DNA from: Paulinella micropora
Lineage: Eukaryota; Cercozoa; Imbricatea; Euglyphida; Paulinellidae
Assembly (NCBI GenBank): GCA_019918135.1
Contig: WBZZ01003241.1
Location: 24,220-88,219, forward strand
DNA: 64,000 nucleotides
Direction of reading: 5' to 3'
The stretch's first letter is position 1. Every line of letters begins with the position of its first letter. The notes below the pieces were generated by a model that had not been told where the DNA came from, did no database searches, and worked only from the letters and a program-made list of their open reading frames with translations. Positions 31,282 through 42,377 of the stretch are shown here, piece by piece. Both the position numbers and the translations under genes were made by a program.

Positions 31282-34200
31282 TCAGCTTTTGATAGTGCAC
31301 AGCTGGCCCTGTTTGTCCACGTAGTAAAACATAACCGCAAGTTGGCCGTGGCTATGATCGCTAATGCGGTTGCACAGCGCGTTAGTATATTGCTCGACGT
31401 CCTCGTCCGGGCTGCACGCGAAGGGTAGTAGCAGGCTGGCAGCCTTGATCGGGTACTTATGGACGGCCAATGGCCCCTGATTAATCACGCGATCGGCCAA
31501 GGGTCGGACGTGCTGTTCAGGAGGCGACAGAACAGCCGAATAGAAGCGAAAGGGGTCGTGGTCGGGGCCTGACAAGCTGACAAAGTGTCTGTGCACCTCT
31601 ACAAAAAAACTTCGTCGCCTTTTTGTTGTAGTGCTCGTCAGCTGCTTGCCTGTATACTTTGTTTTTTACTTGATTCAAACAATCTCGCACGGATTGCCAG
31701 GCGAGTGCAAGGGCACAATATGGCCCTCCTGCATAAATGCGAAAGGTGCAACCGCATGAACCGGAAACGGCAATAACTCCGCGTAATGTTGGGTGTTGTA
31801 GTAGCAGTTGCTTGGCACTAACATTAAGGCGATGCGCACGGGTTCGCTGCTTTGCTCGCTCTGCGTCGGATCCACAGGAATATCTTTCGCCATGACATGG
31901 AACAGTCTTGGGTGTAAATCTTCGGCGCAACGAGGCTTCGGGTACACCGCGACATCAAAGTAGCGCCCTGAGGGACATACGGTCGTACCCTCGGCCCAGC
32001 GTACGCTATGAACTCTCTTTGCACTCCGTCGGACGGCGAGCGGGAGACGCACTGCGGGTGTTTTTGCTCGTGAGTCTTCTTTTCGTCTAGGAAGGCTAGC
32101 ACGTCATCCAGACAGATGCACCTCCTAGCCTGGGTAGCCGTCGTCAAATCCTCACCCTGCAGGCTCGCGTTGGCTGCTTTCTCTGCCCACTGATCAAACG
32201 CTTGCAAGGGATTTGTAAACGCTTGGCACACTGTCTTTGCAAGCTTTTTGTCTTGTTCTTGAGAGTTGTTTGATTGTAACAAGCCGTTGGATACCAAATT
32301 CTGCTTGAGCTGCGGACGGTATTTGTCATAGAAATTGCCTAACATAGCCCTACCCTTATCTTGCCAATAGCACTTCTGATATGCGCGGACACTGCCGTAG
32401 ATATCTGGAAATGTTGCTTTTGTGTTGTCCGAGGAGCTAACAGGCTCTGTATAGCTTCCCAACCCAAATCCTATCTCTGCCAAACATTGCCCTTGGCTTT
32501 TCGGCAAATTCCCGTTCTCTGCTTCCCTGTAACGACAGAGAGCTTCCTGGTACACTAAATACAAGGCTATGTACAAGTTCTGAAGATCAATCTCCTGTCC
32601 TTGCTGTTGCTGCTGCTGCTGCTGGGATGGGGTCGTTGCACTACTGTCATTGCTTCTGCCAGTAGATGATTATTTTGCACTGGCACCCACTCTAATTTGA
32701 TTGTCCGGCCTGTAATAAGTTCCAGCCTCTTCAACATTTGTAGGTTGGGCGGTTGTGGATTTGGTTGGGGTTGGCGCTGCCGTTGTTTGCGTATTAGCTT
32801 TCAGCGCTTCTAGTACCTGTTCCATCAGCGCGAGGAGCAGAGTCATAGCAACCGAATCTCGGAACTCGAGCATTTCCTTTATCAGTTGCATAGTGCCTTC
32901 GTCTGAGTCCGTGACGAAGCCAAACGCCGTTGGTCGGACGCAGAAGATGGCGGACACAAACTCCCCTTGCCAATTATTACGTTGCAAAGATGCCCAACGC
33001 TTAGATCGAGGCAAGAAGCTATCCGCACCAACGGTTTTCTGACTTTGTCGCGAACCTTCGTTTCATATCACCACGTACTTGTTTTGCACAAATTCTGTAC
33101 TTTTAGGATCCACAATGCTGAGGAGTCGTTGCAATTCCGTGCTTGCAACGCCCTGTGGCTTGGCTGTGGACGCGTCACCTTGAACAGACTGCGTAACCTT
33201 GTCCGCTTATGACAGCGCGGCCTCCCGAGCTTGCTCGCGCAGCTTGTTCCAAGTTGATTGTCTGGTCGGCAGATAAGTCGCGCACAATTTGAATTCTAGG
33301 TCCGGGGTTTTGGTGTTGTTGCTGACGTTGCCTCCTGGCAGCGTCTTGAAAGACATCCGTTCCACGTATTACGAAGTGAAGCTGTGCAACGTCTGGTAGA
33401 CCCGAATTTTGAGCAAATGCGCGACATGCGGGCGGTAAAGGGGGTTTCTGCTATCCATCGCATGTTCTTGTGCCGCCAACGTATGGTCGAAGGGCTGATT
33501 GCGCGAGGACGCCTGAAATACACACGGTGTCGCACTCTGCACCACAGAAACCTTGATGCCCTGCATTGTCAAGTCAGCGGCTGTGCGCAATAAATCCTTG
33601 CTCGGGGCCAGGCCTGCTAGAACCACCTCGCCAATGCAGAGTTCCTCGAAAACGTCGAGCAGGCTTTCGTCGCCGTTCTTAATCAAATTGTAACCAGTGT
33701 TGTCAACCACCGCTGAACTATGCGGGAAATATTGCTGCTGGCCCGTCAACCAGACCGCGGACGCACAGGTGTTACCCTTTTGTGGCACACAAACCCGCAA
33801 TTTCTGCTTTGCGCCCTTGGCACTCTCTGGCCTGTACCAAAGGCTATGATTTTCAAACTTTACAGCCGAGCGTTCCCGGGGCTGAACATACGGCTCCAGT
33901 TGGTCGATGATTTCAGTGTCACCGTCATTCATATCCAGGGCTTGCTTAGTTTGGTGCACTGTCATTTTGATGGGGTCGCTGGTGCGGGCTGGTGTGAATG
34001 TGTATTCGATGACGCCCTGAACGCCGGCAGTGCCTGGAAAAAGGATAGTGCCTTCATCAACATGCACGACGTCTTGCGGAAGTCTCTTGAAGCCGGGAAA
34101 AGTAATGTGGTCTTGGCAATTGATTTTTTGTACGAACGACTAACGCAAGTCTCAAGGGCCCGTCCAGTAGCTTTAGTATGTCTGATAACGCCGCTTGAAC

Positions 34201-34335
34201 ATCGGTTTTGCTCTGGAAAGCACAAGTTTTTTCATCGATGCACGAATTTTGTATGCCTTGGATCACGTACGCTGAGCCGCCCACGAGTTTGGGGGCAGCC
34301 AAGCATGAATTGCCAGGGATTTTGATAGTGCTCAT
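31282..34335 (-). pseudogene. Large unrecognised protein gene with multiple breaks
   Basis: From ATG 34335 (MSTIKIPGNSCLAAPKLVGG) protein-like sequence can be followed for 3 kb on the minus strand. There are frame shifts near 34120 (T6/A6 run), 33390 and 33190, a TGA near 33065, an in-frame TAA at about 32670 between VGASAK and SSTGRSNDSS, a poly-Gln run (32600-32630), a shift near 32010 and a break (probably an intron) near 31600-31690. The end is 31282. Joined, this is about 1,000 residues, mixed alpha/beta, with no motif I recognise. It may instead be two or three adjacent genes. Lying in a viral-looking island, a structural protein is conceivable but unsupported. Confidence 0.45.
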
Positions 34336-35432
34336 TGTCCACCTGTTCTCCTTTCCGTCTTTGATAGCACTTCGTTTGCAAAATCGCAAGCTCTAAAAAA
34401 AAAAAAAAAAAAAAAAGGAAACAAAAACAGACACACACACTATTGTGTTTTTCTCTCTCCCCCTCCCTCCTCACTCTCCCCGCCCTCCTCCAGTTTAGCT
34501 GGCTTCTTTCCCTCTCTTATGGTTCTATCCCTTTTTTTTCTTTTGCTTTTTTTTCGGTTGTCCTTTTGTATCTACTTACTCCCCTCCCTCCCCCCCCCCC
34601 TGTTTCTTTTTTTCTTCTCTCGGTAGCGCCCTCCCCCCCCCCCTCCCCTCCTCCCTCCACGCACCCGTCCTCGAGAGGATAGGTGGGAGCGTGGATACTA
34701 CAAGCAGTAACAACCACAAGGCGGGGAAGGGAGGGGGGCGGGGCTTTGGGCAAAACAAAAGTTGAGGTTCTCAACAGATCACATTACAAAGAAAACCCCA
34801 ATCAGCAAGAAAGAAGGGAGGGGAGCGGGAGTGAAAAACAGCCGGCCCCTACTCCCCCTCCCCAAAAAAAACGTGCGACAGACACAGAGAGAAAGGAATA
34901 AGAAGGGAGGGCAGGGCAAGAAAGGTATGAACGAAGTAGGAGTGTGGCAGGGAGACACAGTTTAGAAAAATTACCCTCTTCTCACCCCCCCCCAAAAAAA
35001 AAGCTGATTAAGGTCTTTGCTCTCTTGTATCATGTTTCTTGTTTTCTTGCTACCTAAAGCAAGGCATTCTTTTGTTTCAATACTTCTGCCTCAGCCATTG
35101 GCCACCGAAAAATGTAACATTAATAAACTTTCTTCTGTCGCGTTTGTTTCGTCCCAAAGACGCTTGATTCCACAGCCCTCCCTCCCTTTTTTTTTGGCTG
35201 TAACAAGAGAATCTTATTAATTAATACACGCAAAGAGAAAACGAAAAGCAGATAGAGGAGGGTGCGGGAGGTGTGTGGCAGGGGCGGTGCCGAAGCGTTT
35301 TAAATAGCTGTGCACAAAACTCATCGCCCTCCACGTCTGCCCCTTTTTTTCCCCCACTAGAAAAACTGTTTCCAGTTTTCAGCTCAAGAGCAAAGAAACA
35401 CCCAAATTTTTTTCTTTTCAAGGGTTATAGTG
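34336..35432. other. Low-complexity intergenic region
   Basis: Poly-A (34395-34416), long pyrimidine tracts with C runs (34440-34680), then purine-rich DNA (34720-34960). AATAAA-like TTAATAAAC at about 35120. No gene supported. Confidence 0.4.
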
Positions 35433-35735
35433 TCAGGGAACGGGGCCCGCCGCCGTGAACAGCATGACCAACTGTGTTCTCTCGGACGATATCACCGGCG
35501 TCCGGCGTTGGCAGCCTCCTCCTATGGTGTGCCGGTTGCGCGCGTACAGGTCCGGCTGCGCAAACAGCGGCCACGCCGCCAGCGCGGCCGCTAGCGCCAG
35601 CGCCTCGCCGTCGGGGGTGCGGCCGGCGCCCGCGGCGGCGACCGCGCACGACAGCGAGATGAGCAGCGCGCACGCGCCCGCGCGCCGATCGCATGTCAGA
35701 TGCGCAGGTCAGTTTTCAGGAGTAGATCGTTCATA
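35433..35735 (-). CDS. Short GC-rich ORF, possibly a membrane-protein tail
   Basis: Minus-strand frame with hydrophobic Ala-rich stretches (ALLISLSCAVAAAGAGRTPD; ALALAAALAAWPLF) and DLYARNRHTIGGGCQR, ending at 35433. Its 5' part runs into a minisatellite. Probably the surviving 3' end of an island gene. Weakly supported. Confidence 0.25.
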
Positions 35736-35925
35736 GCAGATCGCATGTCAGATGCGCAGGTCAGTTTTCAGGAGTAGATCGCATGTCAGATGCGCAGGTC
35801 AGTTTTCAGGAGTAGATCGCATGTCAGATGCGCAGGTCAGTTTTCAGCAGTAGATCGCATGTCAGATGCGCAGGTCAGTTTTCAGCAGTAGATCGCATGT
35901 CAGATGCGCAGGTCAGTATCAGTAA
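35687..35925. repeat. 38-bp minisatellite
   Basis: Units starting AGATCGCATGTCAGATGCGC at 35738, 35776, 35814, 35852 and 35890, exactly 38 bp apart, with a first unit at about 35687 separated by a short insertion. Units 3-5 differ mainly by GGAGT to GCAGT. Confidence 0.9.
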
Positions 35926-36120
35926 AATTCAGTTGTCAGAGTCTAATTTACAGAAGTCACAGTAAACAGTAGGAAGTCCAGTGTCTTCAACATTGTCGTT
36001 GGCGCAGTCGCCACGGTTGGGCAGTAACGGACAGTTCCGTAACAGAAAAAAAATCAATTACAGCTATATTCTGTTAAAAGTTCCATCTTCTTTCCTCCTG
36101 GGGGCGCAAGGCTCATAACC
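35926..36120. other. Unique A/T-rich stretch before LTR
   Basis: No coding potential seen. Its last bases (GGCTCATAACC) form the right inversion junction. Confidence 0.35.
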
Positions 36121-36732
36121 TGTTATGACCAGATCTCAGATTAACAGAGAGATCAGATCATATTATTATTAACCAACCGGTTTCGACACAGAGGACCCAG
36201 GAGGTTGAATGATAACTTTAATCAGTCTCAGATGGATAACCACAGAATAATGGATAACGAGAAACAGCGACGAGCTGATGAAACCGATCTGAATACCGCG
36301 TGTGTGACGCGTGCCAATCGCGTATCAAACGCGTGCCTGAAGACATTGTATATAACCTTTATCTAACGCGGATCGTACTGTTAGTACGGATCATTATGAT
36401 CAGGCAATTCGTCCCATGAATAGGATTGTTAGAGTGAAGTTATTACTGGATAATCAGAACGGTAATATCGTTAAATATTGTTGTGTGACATAATCACATT
36501 TGACAGTGATAAGTGGCAATATATTGCTAATAGGATCAGGAAGTCCTAATCGTGAATAATTATAATTATGTATTGGCATCCGGGACAGGAAGTCCTTATC
36601 ATTAATAATTATTCTATCTTACCGTGAAAATATACAATGTTATTATATGATGAGAAAATATGTTAGAGGGTAATGTACTAAATATGTGTACATGTATTGA
36701 ACATATCATATCATATAACATATGCTATAACA
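36121..36732 (-). repeat. Copia-like LTR, minus orientation
   Basis: 612 bp, TGTTATGACC ... GCTATAACA read on the plus strand, the inverse of 25348-25958. The right flank GATGA (36733-36737) matches the complement of the flank at 25959-25963, giving a 5-bp target-site duplication once the inversion is undone. Confidence 0.75.
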
Positions 36733-37993
36733 GATGAAGATGAAGGTGAAGATGAAGATGAAGACAAAGATGAAGATGAAGGTGAAGATGAAGATGATGA
36801 TGAAGTTAAAGGGGGAAAATGCTTCAAAGGGTTGACAGGGGTGAGAGGAAACGAAGCCTTTCTGCGATCAGCTAGTTGCACAACGGGAGTCCCAGTGGAA
36901 GAACGAGTTGGTTGCGAGAAAATTGAGCGGCTGTCCCCAGAAGCCTTGCTTGCTGGAGACTCTTGATTTGGATCCTGCGTTTCTATGTCCTGGGTCAGAG
37001 TTCGCTTTGGCGGGGTAAGAACAGCTTCAGCAGACGACTTAGCGTTCAAGGAGGCTCGTCGAACCAAGTCGTTGAATGCTTCCTCGTCCTCTTCCTCATG
37101 TTCGGATGGGTTCTCTGGCAGGGAGGCCTTTCCAGAACCAGAAGCCACAGCATGCGACGCACCGAACAAGGAGCCAAGGGGCTGCGTAGACTCTTGCTCA
37201 GCGAGTTGGGAAGAAGGTACGAAGTCGTCACCTTCAGATTCCTAAGTCACATGTAGAGCTTTTATGCATAAAAGGGTCACATGAGAAATTTCCAATGTGG
37301 AGCTTTTATGCATAAAAGCTCCACATTGGCAATTGCCAATGTGTCCCTTTTATGCATAAAAGCAAAGCACAGAACTACCTGGGCATCGGTGGCAGCCACC
37401 GTGGCGGACTGCTTAGCCAGGTCTTGGAGCATTTCTTTTGTCCTCTTGTTCAGCTGTTCTGCATGCAAAAATGGAATTCATAATTTGTTTTTTCAACCGC
37501 AAAAAACGGGGAAAAGCACATGGACATTTTTTAAAAAAACGAGACCACACATTCAAATCAAAGTAGTCAAACAACCAAGACGTTTCAAACACAAACACAA
37601 ACACAATGCAAACAAGACAAAAACAAGCACAAGTGAAAAGAGAAGAAGACTGGTTGGTGCTTTGTCTGTAGCCCCCCTCACAAAGATGTCTTGCAACGAC
37701 TCATCCCAGGTCACATCCTGTGGCAGTTTGGCCTTGTTGCCCGCATGCAAACACTTGACCTCTGCGAGGGAAACGCGTTGTGGCTGTTGCTTGTTTGGAT
37801 CAAACACACTCACTTGCCACATTCTGCCTGTTGGAGTACTAGTAGAACCAAACTTGCTGACCAAACCGATGCTCGAGCTTCCAATGTTGGTGTCAGTCTC
37901 AACCAAAGGACTGCTCGAGACAAACAGCTCAAGCTTCTCACTTACCCACCAGTGCAAATGTTCAAACGCCTTGTTGATGCTCTTGTCAGACAT
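36733..37993 (-). pseudogene. DNA methyltransferase gene, 5' exons (other half at 25.96-28.84 kb)
   Basis: Exon a, ATG 37993 (MSDKSINKAFEHLHWWVSEK) to about 37684, ends at a GTGAGG donor after DESLQDIF. Exon b is 37458-37379 (EQLNKRTKEMLQDLAKQSAT), with acceptor TTTTTGCATGCAG and donor CAG/GTAG. A 137-nt intron packed with palindromes follows. Exon c is 37241-36733 (acidic, with NPSEHEEEDEEAFNDLV, then TP-rich and Ser-rich). It is interrupted mid-codon-run in SSSSPSSSS by the LTR. The Ser/Pro-rich run continues in the right frame at 25959 on the opposite strand. No domain recognised in this N-terminal half. It is divergent from the gene at 38408. Confidence 0.5.
37259..37362. repeat. Intron filled with nested palindromes
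   Basis: Inside the 137-nt intron 37242-37378: CTTTTATGCATAAAAG at 37259-37274; a perfect 38-bp palindrome at 37292-37329 whose half-site is CCAATGTGGAGCTTTTATG; an overlapping 22-bp palindrome at 37322-37343 (CACATTGGCAA and its inverse); and a third CTTTTATGCATAAAAG at 37347-37362. Confidence 0.9.
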
Positions 37994-38407
37994 CAGCTCA
38001 AAGTGACTTTGAAGAGTGTGGACAACACAGCAACGAAGCAAAACTGTCCAAAAAGACTTTTTTGCTCAAGCAAAAAAAACGATTGGCCTGAAGCAAAACC
38101 CCTGTTTTTTTTTTCAAAATCATAACGAGGGGCCAGCCGAACAAAATGTTTCGGAAAGGGCCAATTGGTCAGTTCCAGACAATCGAACTTGAAAACGAAC
38201 TGTCCAAAGTGGTTTTGGGCAGTGGTGGCACCAGAAAATGTTTTGGTTCCGACAGTTTCTGCTTTTATGCATAAAAGCTCCACATTGGAAACCGCCAAAA
38301 CGACTTTTCGCGTACCCTGAATGGTGTCACTGATGCCTCAAATCACAGTTGAGCCATTTATGCATAAAATCTAATCGTGTAAAATGATTTTTTGAGGCAT
38401 TCCCAAA
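37994..38407. promoter_or_regulatory. Divergent intergenic region with palindromes
   Basis: Lies between the head-to-head genes. Contains CTTTTATGCATAAAAG at 38262-38277 followed by CTCCACATTGG, the same half-palindrome as at 37319-37329, and a diverged copy near 38355-38370. Probably holds both promoters. Confidence 0.4.
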
Positions 38408-41330
38408 ATGTGCTTTTTTCAGATTCTTAGGCGCGGGTACCTTTCCTCACTGAGAAGCCACTTTGAAGCGATGGCGAAAGAGCTTCAAACCCTTCCTCGT
38501 CGACCAGACTGCATGGTGATCTGCCAAACTGATCTGAAACTTTGTAAAATTTTTACCAGTACACTGCCCAACCTTGCTTTCCACATGCATGAAAAAAGAA
38601 ATGTTTGTCTAGGTGATTTTCTTGGTTTCGAATTCAAAGCATGGTTAAAAACCTTTGCTCCAGACCGACTTCATCGATTCTGGTCCAAAATGACAACTGT
38701 AAAAAATCAAGATGGGAGTTTTCGTAAGTTGGACAGCTTTCAGACCAGAGCTTTGACTGGCGAAGGCAAAGAAGGTTTTGCATCTTTTTTCTTTTTCATC
38801 ATGCTTCAGCATGGACGACGGTTTGTGAAATGGGAACTGGATCTTTGTTTGGAGCTGAAACATCGCGGTCTGAGTCGCGAAGGAATTCAAGTTTTGTCTG
38901 ATGCGGGGAGAGTTTTACCTTTAGGGAGTTTCGATCGGCAGCGTAGCACTCGACTTCAAGAAATTAAAGAAAAATTAAGGTAAAAACACGTGTTCGAACT
39001 TCAGTTTTTGCTGTTCATGATCAGAAAGCATGTTTGATCGTTCTGTCTGTCTTCCTGTTTGACAAAAACAGACTTGACGATGAAGTGCTTTTATGCATAA
39101 AAGCACAGCATTTGGTTTTTCAAATGTGGTCCTTTTATGCACAACATTGGAAAAGCCAAACGAATTGTTTTTACATGGTCAAATTGATCACCCCTCGTCT
39201 TTGCTTGGGGACGAATCGTTTATGAAGTGAATCTGAAATGGGTTGCCGTGCCACCGTGGTCGCCAACGAGTACCACATTGGTTTTTCCCTTGCATGTACA
39301 ACTTCAGTGCATTTCAAGAACCCACAGCTTCAACTGCATGCATGAATGAACCAAATGTTCGCTAATGTTGATGAAAACTTGTCCCGTAAGTGTACATGCT
39401 GTGCTTTGTCGGACAAGAGCAACACAGAATGACTTGTTTTCTTCTTTTTAATTGAAGGCAGTTTTAGCACTGTGCAAGTAGTGTCAAGTCAGACATGTGT
39501 TGTCAGTTTACATGAACGATCCCTTTTGAAGGAACCAGGTGGGACTTTACTTCTGCTTTGTCGGGTGAATTCGAAAAATGTTACATTCACTGACACATGT
39601 TACTGTGTTGCAAGTTTAAAGTCTCCAACTCTTGAGATTGGAAGCTTGTTTTGTCTGTGACTTGTGCAGACGTGCTGCGTTCAACTTGGTTCGACAATTT
39701 TGCGACCAGTTTAAAGTTCAGAAATGTAGGTGTCCCAAGACTGGGAACTGGGCCGTACAATGATGGACTCTGAACTGTTGTGGGACAAATCGAGTCGAAG
39801 GTTGCCCGGTCCCCAAGCATGCTGATTGCTGCCTTTCAAGCAAATGCTTTTCCCGACGATTTGTTCAGCGATGCTGTTGTTGCACTTACACACAACCAAA
39901 TGCAGAAACTTGAAAGCAACAACCCACACTGTCTGGACTTTTTCGAATTGTCTGCGTCCAACGACTCAAACAAAATTCCCTTGAGACTACCCGAGCACCT
40001 TTCGACCAATGGGCGCCCAGGCAACGAGGACACAGTGTTCAAGGGATTGCGTTTAGAAGACTAAAACATCGCTTCAAACAACGCTTTGATTCGCATGATG
40101 CAAAAGCTAGCGGCGGAGAGGAGAAGGCAAAACGCTGCTCGTTACAAGTTGTACACCGTTGATTCAAACATTTACAAAAGAATGTTCAAAATAAGTTGTT
40201 GAGAAGCGTGTTGAGTTGTGAAACTGGTTTGTGGATGATTGTGTGTCTGTGTGTGTGTGTGTGTGTATGTTTAACTTTGCTCGTTTGCTTGTTTGTTTCA
40301 TTTTTTTGTTTGGTTTGTTTCTAGTTTGTTTGTTGCTTAGTTAGTTCATCTTTTGTTTGCTTTGATGGATGGTTCAGGCGGTGTACGACCAGAGTGGGGG
40401 CTTTGGACACATGAAGAGTTGGATGTGTGTTTTCCTTGGGCACTGGCACATCCACAAGTTTCTTTGCATTTTGATTTGGCGAGAGTACAAGCGGCAGGTC
40501 TTTGGTCCCTTGTGGCATGAATTGTTTCCATCCAAGAAATTTCGAACCAAACCACGTTTAAAAACCATTACCGCTGTGATGGCGTACCTTCGTCTGGCTT
40601 ACCAGTGAGTACGGGCTGACATCGTGGACACTTACTGTGACAACGCAACCCCACCAGCGCAAAAGCAGATGTTGGGAGGACTGCTTTCGTTGTTTAAATG
40701 GTTCATGCCCGTGGTACACCTTCGCATTTCTTTCTGCACTTGAGTTTAGTCTTTGCATGAACAGGCGCAGGACCTTGGCTGTGTGATTCGCGAAAACATG
40801 CCTTCTCAAGTTTTTGTGTATCTTCACAGATCACTGCACGTTCTTCTGCACTTCAAACCGAACGAGTACACTCACGTTTTGTGCATGCACTTGTTGATGT
40901 TAAACTACTGGCGTCATCACAATCATCCAGGATGGAAGGCTTTTCAGCATGACCCCCGAATCTTCTCTGAGGAGAAGTGCGAAGCCAACCTGAGCACTGT
41001 AGCGCGACATTCCTTGTCGCACCCCATGCGTTTTGATCTTCAACATGTGGAGAAAACATTGTTGCTGGCAACCAACAGTCGACACAATCTTCATGAAAGT
41101 TGTGCAGACAGTGGTGGACAAAAGATCCAGCCACGGGGACCCGAAGTGCAAGTCGCGTACAATTTTTTGTTAGAGCTTGTAGACAAGATTAAGCTCGGCA
41201 CGGCAACCATGTACTCTGTTGGTGCTGCTCAAGACTGGGACTCACAGGATGAGATGAAAAACAGGTTAGCACCGTTTGACCTCAAGCTGCAAGCGACCAT
41301 GAAAGTCATGGCAAGAGATAGAGAAGAAAG
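38408..41330 (+). pseudogene. Transposase-like gene (KDZ/DUF6589-like, tentative)
   Basis: Protein-like blocks appear in order on the plus strand: 38408-38979 (NLAFHMHEKRNVCLGDFLGF ... FASFFFFIMLQHGRRFVKWE), donor GTAAAA at 38980; a block near 39460-39660; 39780-40064 (MLIAAFQANAFPDDLFSDAV); 40369-40608 (GFGHMKSWMCVFLGHWHIHK); and 40753-41330 (VFVYLHRSLHVLLHFKPNEY ... NYWRHHNHPGWKAF ... EANLSTVARHS). The mix of aromatic, His and acidic residues in the last two blocks resembles DUF6589/KDZ-type transposase C-terminal regions, but no catalytic triad is certain. It ends where a deleted repeat element has inserted. It forms a head-to-head pair with the methyltransferase gene. Confidence 0.4.
39085..39106. 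repeat. 22-bp intronic palindrome
   Basis: GTG CTTTTATGCATAAAAG CAC, perfect over 22 bp, in the intron starting at 38980 of the transposase-like gene. A decayed copy (CCTTTTATGCACAA) follows near 39131. Confidence 0.85.
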
Positions 41331-42377
41331 ACATGCACACTCTCATCCCAGATAAAAAATAAATAAATAAAAGAGCCATGCTTTCACTTCCACTCATAAC
41401 AGGAGAGAAAAGAGAGACAACACGCAAGCTCACATCCTCCCACAGAGAGACACAATGCATGCTTCCTTCCCATATAGAGACACCACGTATGCTTTCTTCC
41501 CCCATGGCCACCACAACAGAAAAGGAAACCGAGACGAAAGGAATTAATGCTCACCCCCCCCCCCCACCGAGAGAGAAAGAGAGAGAGAGAGAAAAAGAGC
41601 CATCCTTCCTCCCCTAACGCCTATGATTGCTGGTCGCCTCCTGTCTGTCAGCCTACGTGCCCACTAGGTCCTTCCCTGCACCACTGACACAGGCCTCCTC
41701 CACAGCAGACCAGTTCAACCACCTGTGCATCTCACTCATCCAACCATGAGAAACAGGCAAAAGAAACAAACATACCATGGGTCAAAGTCAGCACCAAACC
41801 CAGTAACGCTGACATGTTGACCTCCTAGGTGCTAAGGTCCAAGTTTTCGAGATCAGGGTCCTACCCTGTTGATCTTCAAAACCCCCCTGAACACCTGTAG
41901 TTTCCTGTTCCTTAAAGAACTGAAAGCACTATCTCACACGACCAGTACTGAGTACTGATTGTCGAGAAGCTACTTAACACTCTACCCAAGACACAGTCAA
42001 CAACAGTGACTGATTGCCCCCAGAGAGTGTGTCGTTCCAAATTCCCAAACTTATGAGTTCGAAAAAGGCATAGGGAATGTATTAAGACCGGAGGTTTTAC
42101 ACTTACGAGCTCAAAGTAAAAATGGAATTTAATAATTGAACACAACTGGTTCAAAACTAACCTCCACTTCTGAAATAGAAAGGGAAGCCAGATATGAACC
42201 CAAACAACAAGCCAAAGGAAAAAACCGCTGTTAACGGAGTGTCCCTTTGCCACGGGTCATCTGACACGATGCGTTACGTCCGTAACCCGCACAAATGCCA
42301 AAACATACCCTAAACACCAACCCATAAGTGCAATTTCCCTTATTTAGCCATAAATTCCCAGTCACGGGAAAAAAGGC
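41318..42377 (+). mobile_element. Inverted, internally deleted copy of the 5.5-kb repeat
   Basis: The sequence is the reverse complement of element positions about 21330-20980 joined to about 17995-17310. The 3-kb Gag-bearing middle is missing. The join lies at a shared GTCTG (copy 1 near 17990 and 20978). It abuts copy 2 at the foldback. It is more diverged from copies 1 and 2 than they are from each other, so it is older. Confidence 0.75.

Noticed and set aside
31282..34335. Assignment as a major capsid protein
   Set aside because: Size and context would allow it, but no capsid motif can be recognised by eye.
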